A stretch of DNA of 64,000 bases from Desmodus rotundus (taxonomy: Eukaryota > Chordata > Mammalia > Chiroptera > Phyllostomidae): contig NC_071392.1 in assembly GCF_022682495.2 (NCBI RefSeq), positions 140,130,818 through 140,194,817 of the forward strand, written 5' to 3'. Positions 24,555 through 36,389 of the stretch are shown piece by piece (the first letter of the stretch is position 1; each line of letters opens with the position of its first letter). A model generated the notes under the pieces. The model did not search any database, was not told where the DNA came from, and saw nothing but the letters and a program-made list of their open reading frames with translations. The position numbers and the translations under genes were made by a program.

Positions 24555-24740
24555 GTCCCCTGATAGCTGATCTTTACTGAGTGATTTCTCTGTGCTGGGC
24601 ACATTAAATCCACACCAAAACCACGAGAGGTAGTACAATTATTATCCTAGTTTTACAGATGAGGAAGCCGAGGCACGGAGAGTTTTGTAACTTGCCCAGG
24701 GTCGCACAGCTCGTAAGTGGCAGAAAGCAGAATATGACTC
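24555..24740 (-). repeat. MIR SINE
   Basis: Complement: actgagtgatttctctgtgc, tattatcctagttttacaga, tgaggaagccgaggcacgga and cagctcgtaagtggcagaaa. Confidence 0.8.
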
Positions 24741-24799
24741 ACAGCCAGGGTGCAGCCCCAGGGAGCACCAGACAGCGGGCCCTCCGGACCTCCGGGCCG

Positions 24800-25135
24800 G
24801 CACTGTGCAGCTGCATCAGTGCAAGCCCGGGTGTCATTTTAAGGGTTCAAGCAGCCACACTGAAAAAGGAAAAAGGAACAGGTGAACAAAGGAAGCTCTA
24901 AAATTTATTTTAGTAATACATGTATTTAAATCCAAAGCAGCATCATTTTAACATGTAGTAAATCTGAAAAATGTTACTAATAAGACATTTTACATTCTTC
25001 TTTGGGTACTAAGTCTTGGAAATCCGGTGCGTAGTCTCTGTTTCCAGCACATCTCAACCGGAACTCACGACGAGTGCCCAGTAGCGCACGTGGCTAGGGG
25101 CTCCGTACCAGTCTGCGCAGTTCCACACTAGACTG
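24800..25135. repeat. Old A/T-rich interspersed repeat, family not assigned
   Basis: The order acatgtagtaaatctgaaaa, aagacattttacattcttct, ctaagtcttggaaatccggt and cacgtggctaggggctccgt recurs in mammalian genomes. I recognise it as a dispersed old repeat but not with a safe family name. Confidence 0.5.
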
Positions 25136-25767
25136 ACTGTCTTTAAGGTGCTTACTGTGCTGTATCCTAGTGCATAGGAAGAGTGCGATACATGTTATCC
25201 ACTCTTGTGATTATTTTTTATCACTGGCTGTTGTTGATGGTGGTCTAGGGGGAAGCTGGGCTGGGGCTTCCAGAAACTGACGTTTCTATTCGTAATCTGA
25301 GTCCTCCAAGCCAGCAGCTGGATGGCCCCCAGGCTGAGCCAAGCTGGGAGCCCTTGGCCTCTGGGATGAGAGGAGGCAGCCTAACTCTTTCTAGGAGAAG
25401 AAAGAGAGAGACCAGACTGAAGTCTCTCCATCTCCCCAGCCGGCCAGCTGAGCACCACATGAAGTGAGGCCTCTTTGGGGTTTATAAACGCATGGCCCAT
25501 CTGCCTGGAGCGTGTGGGGCAGCCAGGCGCACATCTGGAGGGGAGAGGCCCAAGCCCTTCCTTCTGTGGTCCCTGGAAGCAGCGCCTCCTGCACGCTTTA
25601 GGAAGATTAGGCCTTTACACAGAGCAAGCAAACATGTCCCCACCACTGATTTAACACAATTTCCCCCCATGAGTTAAATGAAGCAGGAATGAGGGGTCCA
25701 TGCTGCCCCCTACCTCTCTGTGGTTTCCGGACAGCTGCCGAGGGCTTGCGAAGAGACAGGCAATGTG

Positions 25768-25938
25768 AGCCAGCGGTTCCCAAACCTGTCTGCATGTTGG
25801 AATCACCTGGAAAATTTCACAAATATACTGGTGCCCCCAGAGGTTGTGCCTGAATGGTCCAAAGTGTGGCCAGGGCTTTGGAATGTGTCAAAGATCCCCC
25901 TTGATCTAAATGCAGGCAAGTTTGGAAAGTGCTGTGTT
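25768..25938. mobile_element. MER5A-like hAT miniature transposon
   Basis: Starts cagcggttcccaaacc and contains tgttggaatcacctgg. It ends caagtttggaaagtgctgtg, the inverted counterpart of its start. The size (about 170 bp) and hAT-type ends match MER5A. Confidence 0.7.
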
Positions 25939-25959
25939 AGCCCCTAGAGCCACAAGCTC

Positions 25960-26075
25960 ACTTAGCCCTCACAGTAGCTACGGTGCAGGTGTGGTTATGG
26001 TTCCCACTTTCTAGATGGGAAAGTGGAGGCTCACAGCCCAAGTTCAGCCAGCCAGGAAGTAGGCGTGGTAGGAAT
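25960..26075 (-). repeat. MIR SINE fragment
   Basis: Complement: cacaagctcacttagccctc, agtagctacggtgcaggtg and agatgggaaagtggaggctc. Confidence 0.6.
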
Positions 26076-26584
26076 CCATCAGCCAAGGACTTGATCAGTG
26101 GCGTGCTGGTAAACACTTAACAACTGGCTCTCTGGGAGGAAAAAAGAGCCCCGCTTTGCAGCATTTGCCCGTCTGCCTGGGGTAACGGCTCCCACTGTGG
26201 CCGATCCTAAGCTACCGGAGTTGGGAAGTGATTCCCACAATCGGCTGCTGGGTCAGTTTGGCAGCCCCAGCGCACAGCTGGGCCACTCTGTGTGGTGAAT
26301 AGGAGGTCCTATTGAGTGGGAGGTAGGTACAGTCGGTAATTGTCTGAATCTTTAGTCATAAAACCCTCTGCCAAATGAAAATTTTAGAACCTCGATATAC
26401 CTAACAGGTAAAAAGCCGTATGTTATCAGTAGAGGTTTATTTTATAAACTTAAATCACAATATCTTGCTCCTGGTCAAACTGGCGAGGCCAGTGTGACCC
26501 CTCAGATGGGGTGAGAGGGATGTGTGAGCATGGGCAGCAGGTAGCATGAGAAGCGGCTGCTTCTCAGAGCCAGGAGCCTGTGCC

Positions 26585-26700
26585 CCAGGCCCACCTCTGA
26601 CCCTCACCAGTGGCTGTGTGGCCTTGGGCGAGTCCCCGCTCACTCTGGGCCTCCATTTTTCATGTGCCCAAGAGGAGAACAGACTCCTGGGGTATAGTCC
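26585..26700 (+). repeat. MIR SINE fragment
   Basis: gtggctgtgtggccttgggc, gagtccccgctcactctggg and ccatttttcatg are the MIR core. It directly precedes the paired TATTTATA elements. Confidence 0.6.
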
Positions 26701-26749
26701 CAGGCTGACTTTGGCCCTGCCCCACCTCCTACCTGACCCCAGCCAGCCT

Positions 26750-26850
26750 TGACCCCATATTTATAGCCATGACTTCAGTTTCTCCAGTTCTGCTGAAGCT
26801 GGTTCCCTGGTCCACATATTTATAAACCCAGCAGGGCAGAAATAGATGTG
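26750..26850 (+). promoter_or_regulatory. Paired TATTTATA (MEF2/TATA-like) elements
   Basis: ccatatttatagcc (26755-26768) and acatatttataaacc (about 26814-26828) lie about 60 bases apart in otherwise GC-rich DNA. The first matches most of the MEF2 consensus and nearly a CArG box. The second also contains TATAAA. The spacing and context suggest a muscle- or neuron-type enhancer or minor promoter. This is motif-level evidence only. Confidence 0.3.
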
Positions 26851-27194
26851 ACGTGCAGGGGATTTGGCTGATTTTGTGAGCAGGCTGGATTCAGGGCATC
26901 CATTTCAACCAGGCTCGAGTCCCTGTGCATGCTGGTTGCTGGGATTCGTGGGCAATCCAGAGCTGGAAGGGTGCTTACAGACCCCAGGCTCAGCCCTCAA
27001 ATTGTGTGGTTGGTGGTCACTGAGACCCAGGAGTGGAGAGTTTGCCGAGTCCTAGAAGGCATGGCAGAGCCAGGGCCCCAGTGAAGGACTCTTTGAGCTG
27101 TGCAAAACAGCCTCTCCTCAGACCTCCAGACCTACCCCCTTAGGGTCCGCCCCAGCTCCCAGGCACCCTCAGGTCCCAGCTTCATTGTTTTCCT

Positions 27195-27365
27195 GCTCCG
27201 GGACCATGGGCATGGGTTATCCTCCCTGGGCCTCCATTCCCCCATCTGTTAAATGGGCACAGTAGTTGGGGCTGGCCTCGTGAGGTTATTTTGGGCAGTA
27301 AACAAGGTCATACTATGTATCAGTACGGAGCCCAACACATAATCAATGTTTAATGAATAGCCACA
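27195..27365 (+). repeat. MIR SINE
   Basis: gggcctccattcccccatct, gttaaatgggcacag and a worn 3' part with acatgaat-like aatcaatgtttaatgaatag. Confidence 0.65.
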
Positions 27366-27934
27366 TTTTGATTACATCAAAATGTTCTGATGTTCTGATC
27401 ACATCTTCAGTCACCCCTTGGTAAAAATGGCAATTATAATGGCAAGAAAGTCCATTCTACCAAGAAAGTCGCATCTTTCTGAGCGCTTCTGAAGTTAATT
27501 GATTTAACCCTCACAACCGCTCTGCGGTAGCATCGTGCTTGCCCCACACCTCACCGTGTGCCATGGGCGCTACCCTGAGGAGGCTCCCTACCAGTGGAAG
27601 GAACTGGGGAAAGAATGTTCTCGGAGAAATAATGCCAATATGTGAAGTCGTGCTTTGCATATACCAGATCATACAAAATACTGGTCTTAACTGGCAGGCA
27701 TGTTCCCAGTGGACATCAAGGTTCTAAAGTGGTGAGCAATTGGATAGTCAGAATATTAGCATGAAAAATATATCTCCCAGGGCCCCGCAAGGCTTGTGCT
27801 CCTGAGTTTGCCCCTAACGTTGATTTTATGTATTGGTAGTCACATATGAGAAGCTAACACAACAGTGAACTTGAAGTACATATGCCATTCAAAACACAGG
27901 ATGGCACCTGTTGAGGTGCCGTTTTTTATAGTAA

Positions 27935-28210
27935 TACCACTGCTTTCTCTGTCCTAACGATCCACTGCAGGATCCACTCCTCAGCCCCCTTCACTGCTTA
28001 ATTATTTTTCCATTGCCATTGTCACCATCTGACATACTCTTTTATTTATTTATTGTCCGTCTACCCCAACTAACATGTGAACCTCACGTGGGCAGGGTTC
28101 CTTCCCTTTCTGTTCGCTGTCTACCGTCAGCTCTCAAAATAGCGGGTGGCACATAGGGAGGCGTTAGGGGACTACGTGTTGAATGAATGAATGAGTGAAT
28201 AAGTGAATGA
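27935..28210 (+). repeat. L2 3' end
   Basis: Typical order: ttatttattgtccgtctacc, ccaactaacatgtgaacctc and gtgggcagggttccttccc. It ends gtgttgaatgaatgaatgag. Confidence 0.85.
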
Positions 28211-29194
28211 CCGAGTCTGAGTCTCCATTCTACCAAGAAGGCAACTGAAATTCAGTGAGATGAGTGATGGTCCCAAGTTACCTGGCTATCACGATGTTAA
28301 ACAGAGGTCTGGTCCCTCCTGAGACCACCCTGTGTCCCAGCTTGGGGAGTCCTTCCCTGTCCCCTCCTCACCCCCCACCCCCACCCCCCACCCTGCTACC
28401 TCTTGCCAAGAACTGGTTTCCTGATGCATCCAGAGCTCTCTCTAGCTTCACCTGACACCCTTCTGGCCCAGGAGGTGGACAGGAACAGAGGGGAGGAGAA
28501 AAGTAGGGAGGAGGGGTCAGGGCCACTGGGTAGCCCAGGCAGTGGTGGCTGGAGGCTGAGGCAGGCAGGAAAGAGGCCAGGGTTGGTCATTTTGTCCCAC
28601 AGGACTGGAAGGAGGGGCCAGTAATGTGGGGTCATGCTGGCACATCCCTGTGGGACTGACTCTGGGAAATGCTGGGAACAGGGCAGGTCCCAGGGGATTC
28701 AGGAAGAGCTTCAGCCTTGGTTACTATCAGTCCCACCAACCACTCTGCCCAGGGCCTTTTTCAGCTGGGGAAACGGAGGCCCATTGAAAGGAAGGGACTC
28801 TTCCAAGAACACATAGGAAGGTAATCGCCAATGACAGGCTTCCTTGCGCTCACCAGTTCTGGGGGGTGGAGGAGCTTTGGAGTCGGGGCCAGAGACCCAC
28901 ACCTTGGCTCCCACCCCTTCATGAGAGAGAAATATTAAGGCAGGAACACATACTCTTAGCTCAGATTCTTGGGAACAAGGGAAGCTCCCTTCCTAGCAGA
29001 AGGGAGAACTCAACTCTGGACAGGCCAGACACTACTCTCCACCCCACTCTTGATGCCGAGGTGCTGCCCGACAGGTGGGGTCGGTAGGTACACCCTGAGC
29101 CACCTGGACCAGTTCTGAGTTACCCCTTCCCCCTGGTTAACTCCATTTTTGTCCCTAGGCTGATGCATAGTTAGTGCCCCAGCCACCCTACATT

Positions 29195-29275
29195 CCTTAT
29201 TCTACCTGATAAATATTTATGGAGTGACTACCATGGGCCAGGCCATGTACCAGGCACTGGAGAGAACCTCCTCCC
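29195..29275 (-). repeat. L2 3'-end fragment
   Basis: gataaatatttatggagtga, then ctaccatgggccaggccatg and ccaggcactggaga, is the complement of the L2 3' end. A (TCCC/TTCATTC)-rich run follows at 29270-29355. Confidence 0.65.
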
Positions 29276-29374
29276 TCTCTCTCTCCCATCCTTCCGCCCT
29301 CCCATCCTTCCTTCTCATTCTTCATTCTTGCATTCATTTGTTCACTCGTTCGTTCAGAAACTGCTTCAACTATT

Positions 29375-29640
29375 GAGGCAGCACAGCCTTATGGGGGAGA
29401 GTGATGTTTGCAGCCAGACTCTCAGGATATGAACCCTGACTCAGTCACTTACTGGCAGTGTGAACTTGGCAAGTCACGTAAACTTGATTTCCTATCTGTA
29501 AAAATGGTGGTAATAATAGCACCTTCCTTATAGGGTTGTGATGAGGAGCAAATGATGCATGCTATGTGTCTGGAATAGCACCTGACGTAGTGAACACTTC
29601 ACGAATGGTAGCTGTTATCATTGTTATTGTTATTGTGTGC
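29375..29640 (+). repeat. Full-length MIR SINE
   Basis: All parts are present in order: a gaggcagcacagccttatgg head, tatgaaccctgactcagtca, tgtgaacttggcaagtcacg, ctatctgtaaaaatggtggt and agggttgtgatgaggagc, plus a 3' gtagctgttatcattg. Confidence 0.9.
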
Positions 29641-31059
29641 CTGGCACTGTGCCAGGGGCAGAGGACGTGGGTCTAAAATGCTCCATTCACATGGATCCCT
29701 GTATGTTCTGCCCCTCCCCCTCTGTCCCGGTCTTCCTGCCTCCAGCCCCTCTGCGAGGCCTCTGGTCCCGGGGACCCTGCTTGGGCTCCTGGAAGCTCCG
29801 GGGAGTGAGGAGGGGAAGCTGATGGCTCACCGGGAGCAGGGTTTACATGAGGAGTGGGAGCGAGTGGCTGGGCTCCTGAGCCTGACTTGCTGTGCAGCCT
29901 GGGCGACCCCTTCCCCCTCTCTGGCCGGGAGGCCCGCGAGTCGGCTGGACTCTATCAGCCCTCCAGCCCAGGCTTGTGTCTAGAACCTGTGGCCAGATGA
30001 GGGACGTGGATTTGGGGGAGCTAGCACTGGAGGACCCCCCTCTCATTTCTGCTGAGGCTGGAGTGGACCCTCTGCTGTCCACAGTGAAGATGCGCCCACA
30101 CAGACACGTGTGCTCTGTCTGACCTTGCAACCTCGGGGGCTGTGGGGGTCCCCAGAGTCAGTCTGCAATGAGAACAAGGGGTAAGAGCACAGGGCCCAGG
30201 GGCTCAAGTCACATCCTGCTCTACACTCACCATCCGCGTGGCTCTGGATATGGAATGTGCTCTTCCATGCCTCAGTTTCCCCGTCTGTAGACAGCACGCA
30301 CACGCCTGCCCCACAGGGGGTGTTAGGTAGTGGATTCGGCCCAGCACTGGCAGATGCTCAGAAAGTGGCAGCAGCCGCTGTAGTTATGGGTCGTGGCTCT
30401 CCCCACCTCCACCTCGCCCCAGCTCCTGAGCAGGGTGGGTGTTCCAGTTCTCAGGCCCACATGGGGCCTGCCCAGGCACCCCTCCCCCCTGTGAGGGAGA
30501 CTTGAATTGAAGAGCTCCTGCCAACCCCTCCCTCCACACTTGGCAACATGAAGACAACGCAGGCCAAAAATATTTGTGTGGGTGGCGGAAAGTTAGCTTT
30601 TCCGCCTCTCTCTTCTTTCCTGGAAACCGCGGCCACCATCAAATACAGCACAACAGAAGCAGGGATAGAGCATGGTGGGGCCCCTGCGGGGCTTCAGAGG
30701 GGGCCCTGTCCCCTGTGTGCACTCCTTCTGCCTCCTGCCATCTGTCCCTGTGGTGCTGTGGGTGGTGGGGTGAGGGGCTCCAAGTGCTTAGAATCATGGC
30801 ACCCTGCAATGCCAGGGCTAGACAGACCCCCCCCCCCCCAACATCTTTAGTCTCAACTCCACCATTATGCCTTTGGGCAAACTGACTCCAAAGTGCAGAA
30901 GACACCCGCCAGGTCACACAGCCAGTCAGGGCTTTTCAGAATTCATTGGCCCTTTGTGAGCTTTTAAGATTCTGATGGCAGAAATGTGACAGCAGCTGGG
31001 GAGAAAGAATTTGGAAGAATGAGGCCCTGGAGCTCTCTTCTGTGCTGGCCATCACAACT

Positions 31060-31235
31060 ACGGAGTCAGAGCAGGGGTCAGCTCCTGGCCCTGTCGCTCT
31101 GCGACTTAGGCCAAAAGTCACTTTGCCTACCTGAGCCTCAACTTCCTCACCTCTACAATGGGATAACAATAACAGTACGTCTTTCGGGGTTGTTGTGAGG
31201 GTTTACTTCAGTCACCTAAGTGAATGACCCAGCAG
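31060..31235 (+). repeat. MIR SINE
   Basis: ggagtcagagcaggggtcag, ctctgcgacttaggccaaaa and tgagcctcaacttcctcacc, then gggataacaataacagtacg and tgttgtgagggttt. Confidence 0.78.
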
Positions 31236-32224
31236 GGGATTCGTGTTCAATCTTGGGAGTGCCCATGCTTCTCCAGGCAGAAGGTTGGCTTCTCTGCGCT
31301 GATTTCTCCGTCACCAAGGCTACAGTAACAGGTGCCTGTTATCTTTCCGATCCGGATACTTGTTTGCCTTCCCCTGGTTGGCATTGATTTTCCCCAGGGC
31401 CTGGTAATGCGCTTATCTTTCCTCCTGCCTACCAGACTCTTCCTGGCACAGCTCCACCCAGAAGCTTGACCCAGCCTGCTGGGGTGGGGGTGGGGTGCCT
31501 GGGGACGGAGGCGTGGCCTCCAGGTCAAGTACCACAGCAGCTGAGGTCAGTCCAGGCCCCGAAGTCACCAATGTCCACAGATGTTCACAGTTCTCAAGGT
31601 TCTCACTGCCCATGGGGCAGCCAGGGCAAGAGTGTGTGCGGGGTTCTTCTCTCCCTGTCCGCAGCAGGGCGAGTGAGATTCAGAATGTTCGTACTCGCCA
31701 GCGTTCACCCGGCTAAGAAGCAGTGGAATCAAGATCTGTTCAGCGAGACCTGCAGCTTCCAAGTGTTCTTCCCATTGGCTTTGTCTTAAGCTCTGCCTGC
31801 CTGTCTTAGGGCATCTTGTCCACTTCCTGGGCTTCCACGAACGATCTGCACACCATTGTCTCCAGCCTGGAACTGCCCCCTGCTCTCCAGGCCCCAGGTG
31901 GAGGTGACTGTAGGCTCATCTCCCCCGGAAATCCCAAATCAAATTCATCTCCCTGCTCCCCCCTGAACACCTGCTCCGAGGCTCCTTCCCATTTATTGCT
32001 GATCTCTGTTAATGAAAAGCACGAAACCACACTGTCACCAGAGCTGCATCCTAGACTCCTCCCCCTTCCTCCACACCCACTCTCCATCTGCTTCCCAGCC
32101 CAGCCAGTTTTTCCCCCCAAGTTTCCCTCCCATCCATTCCCTCCTCACATCCCGATAGGAAGCCTCCCTCCCCTCTCTCCCGGATTATTATCATAGTTAA
32201 CGTTTCTAAATAATCATGCTCCCC

Positions 32225-32355
32225 GCACCACCAGATTTTAAGTCTTCGTGAGCTAGAGTATCATATCTTCTTTACCCTCACTGTACACCCTGTGCTGTTT
32301 GTAGTGTCTTAAATGTGATAGGAGCGCAAGAAATTTTGTGAAATAAAAGAATAGG
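32225..32355 (+). repeat. L2 3' end
   Basis: ttaagtcttcgtgagctaga, atcttctttaccctcactgt and ttttgtgaaataaaagaata give L2 order with an A-rich finish. Confidence 0.55.
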
Positions 32356-32364
32356 CAATGTATT

Positions 32365-32580
32365 AAGTTGCATCTCAGAAACTGTGCTAAGTCCTCTGCA
32401 TGCATTTTTCTCGCTGAATTTTTAGTGCTACACTACACTGGAGATACTATAGCTCCCGTTTTACAGATGGGAAGGCTGAGGTTCAGAGAGGTCACATGAC
32501 TAGCTGCCCATCACATAAGCGGCAGAGCTGGGGTTCCAGCTGGAAGCTTGTCACGTAGGCACGTTGCTGCACCATCTCAC
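32365..32580 (-). repeat. MIR SINE
   Basis: Complement: gaaactgtgctaagtcctct, cccgttttacagatgggaag and gctgaggttcagagaggtca, ending gggttccagctgga. Confidence 0.85.
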
Positions 32581-33066
32581 TTGGGGCCCAGCCTTCTCGG
32601 GGTCCCTGTCCCCCGTCTTGCGCCCTCTGCTTCCCTGTTCCTGAGATTCCTGTGGTGTATGCACCTTTGGTGGCATGTGGGAGAATTCTTTCTAGGGGGT
32701 GCCCAGAAAAGTATTTTTAAATAACTAGCTATTTATTTAATGTGTATTGGGAAAAACGACTTAGCACAACATACTTGTGGTTTTCCTGCAATTATTGCTT
32801 AAGTCCAAAGCAATAGAAGTGAGTTATTTAAAGTGGATTTACAGAAAAATACTGAGCAAACAAAGTGTCAAATGGTGTGAGGATATGGCAAAACCTGGAG
32901 ACACTGAGTGACTGAGCTTGAGACGTTCCCGTGGGTGTGCATGGGACCTGGACCCCAAGCCCCAGCCAGCTCTCGGGGCAGCCCTAGGTGAACGGGTAGG
33001 CCTCAGAAATTCAGCCCCAAACAACCGGTGAGGTGCTCATGTGCTGCTTCTTTTCTCTCTGTGCAG

Positions 33067-33300
33067 ATAGATTATCTTGAAGGGGGGACCTCGCTGACCA
33101 GAGACGGGTTAAGAAGGAGGGCTTGGGGGCCCACCCAGCCCCGGAAGGTCTGCTGTTGGCCCTCGCCCAGCTCTGTGAGTCGCCTGAGGAAGTCAAGCTG
33201 CAGAGAGCCAGAGGAGACCTGGAGAGGAGAGGAGACCAGGACGCACCCCAGCCCCAGCCCGGGCACCAGCTTCTCTGCGCCCCTGAGCAAAGGCAGCACT
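33067..33300 (+). other. SYNPO: 5' UTR part of SYNPO exon 2
   Basis: This is the leader between the splice acceptor and the ATG. It contains no ATG in any frame. The frame in phase with SYNPO is open across all 78 codons, so an upstream first exon carrying an in-phase ATG would extend the protein. No such exon is identified here, so I treat the stretch as untranslated, in line with the known human N-terminus. Confidence 0.8.
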
Positions 33301-33706
33301 ATGCTGGGTCCCCACCTCCCACCCCCACCCCTGGGGCCCAGCGAAGTTGGGCCTACCCCCTGCGCGTTCCGGATCCCTGATGGGAGCTACAGGTGCCTGG
33401 CCTTGGAAGCTGAGGAGAGTGGTGGCGAGGGGGGCCTGCAGGGAGAGGCAGGGCTCTCGGACATGGAGGAGGACAAGACAGCCAGCGGGAGTGCGGACGG
33501 CTCCGCCTGCAGAGCCACCCATGGGGCACCAGAGTTGCCCAAAGCCCTGGGCATCCAGCCACCCAGCTGCTCCAGGGAGGCACAAAGGGGGCTGCAGCAA
33601 GCTCACAGGCCCAGCCAGGACTGGGACTTGGTGAAGGCCCAGCAGGTGATGACAGCCAGTCCCAGCCCCGGCCCCAGCTCCGGGCCCAGGATTCCTCAGA
33701 AACCAG
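33301..33706 (+). CDS. SYNPO: Synaptopodin, first coding exon (residues 1-135 and the first base of codon 136)
   Basis: This segment encodes the N-terminus of long synaptopodin, an actin- and alpha-actinin-associated protein of podocyte foot processes and dendritic spines. The peptide starts [15 protein letters not shown] and contains [29 protein letters not shown] and MTASPSPGP, which I recognise from mammalian synaptopodin. The exon begins after a polypyrimidine tract and cag (acceptor AG at 33065-33066) and ends at 33706, before gtaagctc. The ATG at 33301 has A at -3. No other ATG lies between 33067 and 33300, so this is the first start in the exon. The frame stays open upstream to 33067. 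The last base (g) joins ct of the next exon to make an Ala codon, giving KPALGRSTS across the junction as in the human protein. The segment is rich in Pro, Ser, Glu and Gly, with no folded domain visible. Confidence 0.95.
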
Positions 33707-34049
33707 GTAAGCTCATGTCCCTTTTCTTCTGGACTGCCAGGGTCACAGAGGACCCCACAGATCCTTAACCCAGGGGCTCCCGACCATATTTTCCCATGGT
33801 GCGTAACAGGCCATCACAGCCCCGCGGGCACGTCCAGATTGACAGCACTGGACACACAGGGAGGCTGTGAGCTACGTGCAATTCCAGCTGCACCACGTCT
33901 GAGTCTGTCTGTCTGCCAGACGGCACGTGAAAAGGCCGGGACAGAAAGCTGTGTTGTCCTGCTTGGTTGGAGACAAGTCCACCTCTCACTTTTGTCTGCC
34001 CTTTAATCACTAGTGCTAGCAAAGGACTGTGGGGTGGGAGCAGCTGACG

Positions 34050-34270
34050 GGGTGGACTGCGTCGGGGAACGTACTGAGCGCCAGCTACCTGAGGGTGCTG
34101 GGGACACAGCCCTGGGCAACACAGACCTGGCTGCTGCCCTCGTGGAGCTTGGGAGGTCCACGAGAGACTGCAGACTGATCTACTCTGACCTCCTAATTTT
34201 ACAGGTGGGAAACAGAGACCTGGAGTGAGGAAGTTAAGGACCAGGTCACTCGGCCTGCTGGTGACCGAGC
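34050..34270 (-). repeat. L2/MIR remnants
   Basis: tactgagcgccagctacctg, ggacacagccctgggcaaca and tggctgctgccctcgtggag are antisense L2. A MIR-like acaggtgggaaacagagacc follows at about 34200. Confidence 0.6.
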
Positions 34271-34944
34271 TAGACCCACATTCCTCACCCAATCCTCAGT
34301 TTTCCATCTGTTATAGATGACAGAGGCAGAACCCCTGGGCTGCAGTGAGGACCCGACCCCCATGGGTTAGGGAGAGCCCTGTGTGAGCGGCCCCGAAGGA
34401 AGGGAGGAAGGAAGGAAGGGTGATAATAGGTGGCAGGAGTCAGCAGAGCAGGGCGGGTCAGGGACATCACATTGAATCACCTCCACTGCCGCGCCCTGGA
34501 AACCCTGAAGTGGGTCCAGATGGGGAGGATGTGAGCCAGGCCGTGCTCGCTCAGACCTGGGAGGGCTTGTGTGTCAGAAAACTGTAGGAACACTTCATTT
34601 CTCTGCAGGCGTTGCTGACGCCCCTGGCTGGCATCTCACCAGCCATCCTGCCTACCCTTTTTTCTGAAATAATTCTTCCCAGGCTCTGAGCTCCCCGCCA
34701 TGGCCACCCCCATAACCTCCCACACTTGGGTCAGACAGGGAGCTGGGCAAAAGCAAGGAGGGGTCTTCAGTGCACCTGAGACAGCAAGGAGGAAGATGCC
34801 AGGAGGGCCCAGCAGCCTTGAACTTGCAGTTGGGCCCTGACACCAGAGTCATCCCAAATTCAGTTTCCCTAGAGCCTGAAAGCCCAGGACTTACTTCCTT
34901 CCCTCTCATAGTCTATGGCTGGAAGCCAGGAGACATGGGTAGCT

Positions 34945-35155
34945 GATCCTATAACTGTTGTCAACTGGCCAAATCCCAGCAAATCCCTTCTCCTTGGTGA
35001 GCTTTAGTTTCTTCATCTGTCAAAATAAAATAAAAACATGAGCCCTATCTACCTCACAAAGCTGTTGTGAGGTTGCAGTGATCTTAGATGGGGCAATGTT
35101 TTGGAGATTTTAGAGTAATCTAGAAAAGCATGTGAAGATGTTGACAATCATTAAA
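34945..35155 (+). repeat. MIR SINE
   Basis: gagctttagtttcttcatct, gtcaaaataaaataaaa and ctacctcacaaagctgttgt, then gaggttgcagtgat, make a MIR with an A-rich expansion in the middle. Confidence 0.72.
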
Positions 35156-35174
35156 GTGCTCATCATCAGCTCAG

Positions 35175-35390
35175 GGATACAGTAGCAATTATTTGTTAAG
35201 CCTGTATTCGCCAATCCCACTGGGCTAAGAGCTTCACACATGTCATTTCATTTAAACTCATCACGACCCCACTAGGGACATACTGTTAGTATCTCGTACC
35301 CACAGATGAGGATCAGAGAATGGGAGTGAGTTGTCCCAGACTCATGGCTAGCAAGCTGCTAAGCCGCGGTTCAGTCACAGCTTTTTTGGA
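35175..35390 (-). repeat. MIR SINE
   Basis: Complement: cactgggctaagagcttcac, atgtcatttcatttaaactc and cacagatgaggatcagagaa, with ctagcaagctgctaagcc. Confidence 0.78.
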
Positions 35391-36389
35391 ATAAGGGGCT
35401 TTGGCCTTAGCCGCCACTTTATTCTCGATTTAGAAGGGGAAAGCATCTGCCAACACCCGGTATGGAAGAGACATGGATGGAAGAAGGAGAAGGGACTGCA
35501 TGGATCTAGGTCACTTCATAATATACTCTCATTGGTCTTACTGCCACCTCTCAAGGCAGGGATTCCCCCTTGTACAGAGATGGAAGTCTTTGGTCCAAGG
35601 TCGCAGTCAAGGCTGGAGCTGAGACTATGATCACGTTCTTCTTGCCGCACAGCCTGGTTCATTCCTCTCGTGAATGTGCAGCCAGATGGTTATCCAGTTC
35701 TTTCCTGAGCATCTCTAGGGACAGAGGAGACAGAAGCGATCTCAGGAGGGTGGACCGGGCTGGGAAGACTTCTCAGAGGTGGAAGCAGGAAGGAAGCTGG
35801 GTCTCGCAGGAGAGTAGAAATCGGGTGCTCTTGGGTCAGAGCCCACGTTGGCTTTTCTGCTCCCTTAGGAAAGGGAGTGGCCAGAATACCTTCTCTCTGC
35901 CGGAGGGAAGAGGCCTGAAGTTATTAGCGGATTAGGGCTTCCTTTTAAAGTTTCCTCCCATTACCGCCATAGGATTATAAGCATCTTCAAACAATTACAC
36001 CCAGCCTTCCACATTATAACTGCCTCTCTTCAGTGCTCCCTGGCAGCTTTAAGTATGGGCCATGACATCTTCCGCCTTGGACACCCACCACTTGGGGTGG
36101 GTGGGTACCAGGGCCATTTCTCTAAGGCCTGAGTACCAGCTGAGCAGGGCAGAATGTGGTCCTTGGCAGGCTGGATAGTCAGGGGATAGAAAGAGATGAG
36201 GTGGGCAGCAGCTCAAGTTCTCTGCCATCAGCTGCTGCCAACTTGGGAGAATATATGTGGGAAGGAAGGTGTCAAGTAGGGCTCACGATCAGGCCTCAGC
36301 CAGCACTACTTAGTCCACAGCTCACCAAGAGAGCCCCACGCTACAGCTGTCCTCTCTGCAAAGTCTCAGCGGGTCGTACTGGAAGGGCT

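Larger units (their letters stand above)
1..33066. other. 5' flank and/or first intron(s) of SYNPO; no coding gene recognised
   Basis: No open frame here resembles a known protein. The recognisable content is interspersed repeats and the tentative regulatory sites listed separately. Stretches in which I see nothing beyond unique-looking or GC-rich non-coding DNA are: 330-1160, 2500-3370, 4150-4960, 5150-5690, 5900-6670, 7260-8290, 8780-9670, 11160-13090, 13215-14690, 14800-16770, 18640-20160, 20870-21790, 22260-23035, 26080-26580, 28310-29190, 29650-31050, 31250-32220 and 32590-33060. The start of the transcript cannot be placed with certainty, so the flank/intron border is unknown. Confidence 0.7.

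Noticed and set aside
33123..33380. 85-codon frame overlapping exon 2 in another phase ([20 protein letters not shown])
   Set aside because: It has no ATG, overlaps the SYNPO frame out of phase and is explained by GC-rich composition.
33707..33768. Continuation of the exon-2 frame to a stop at 33768
   Set aside because: It lies after a consensus gtaagct donor. Splicing to 59559 keeps frame and family sequence, so this is intron read-through.
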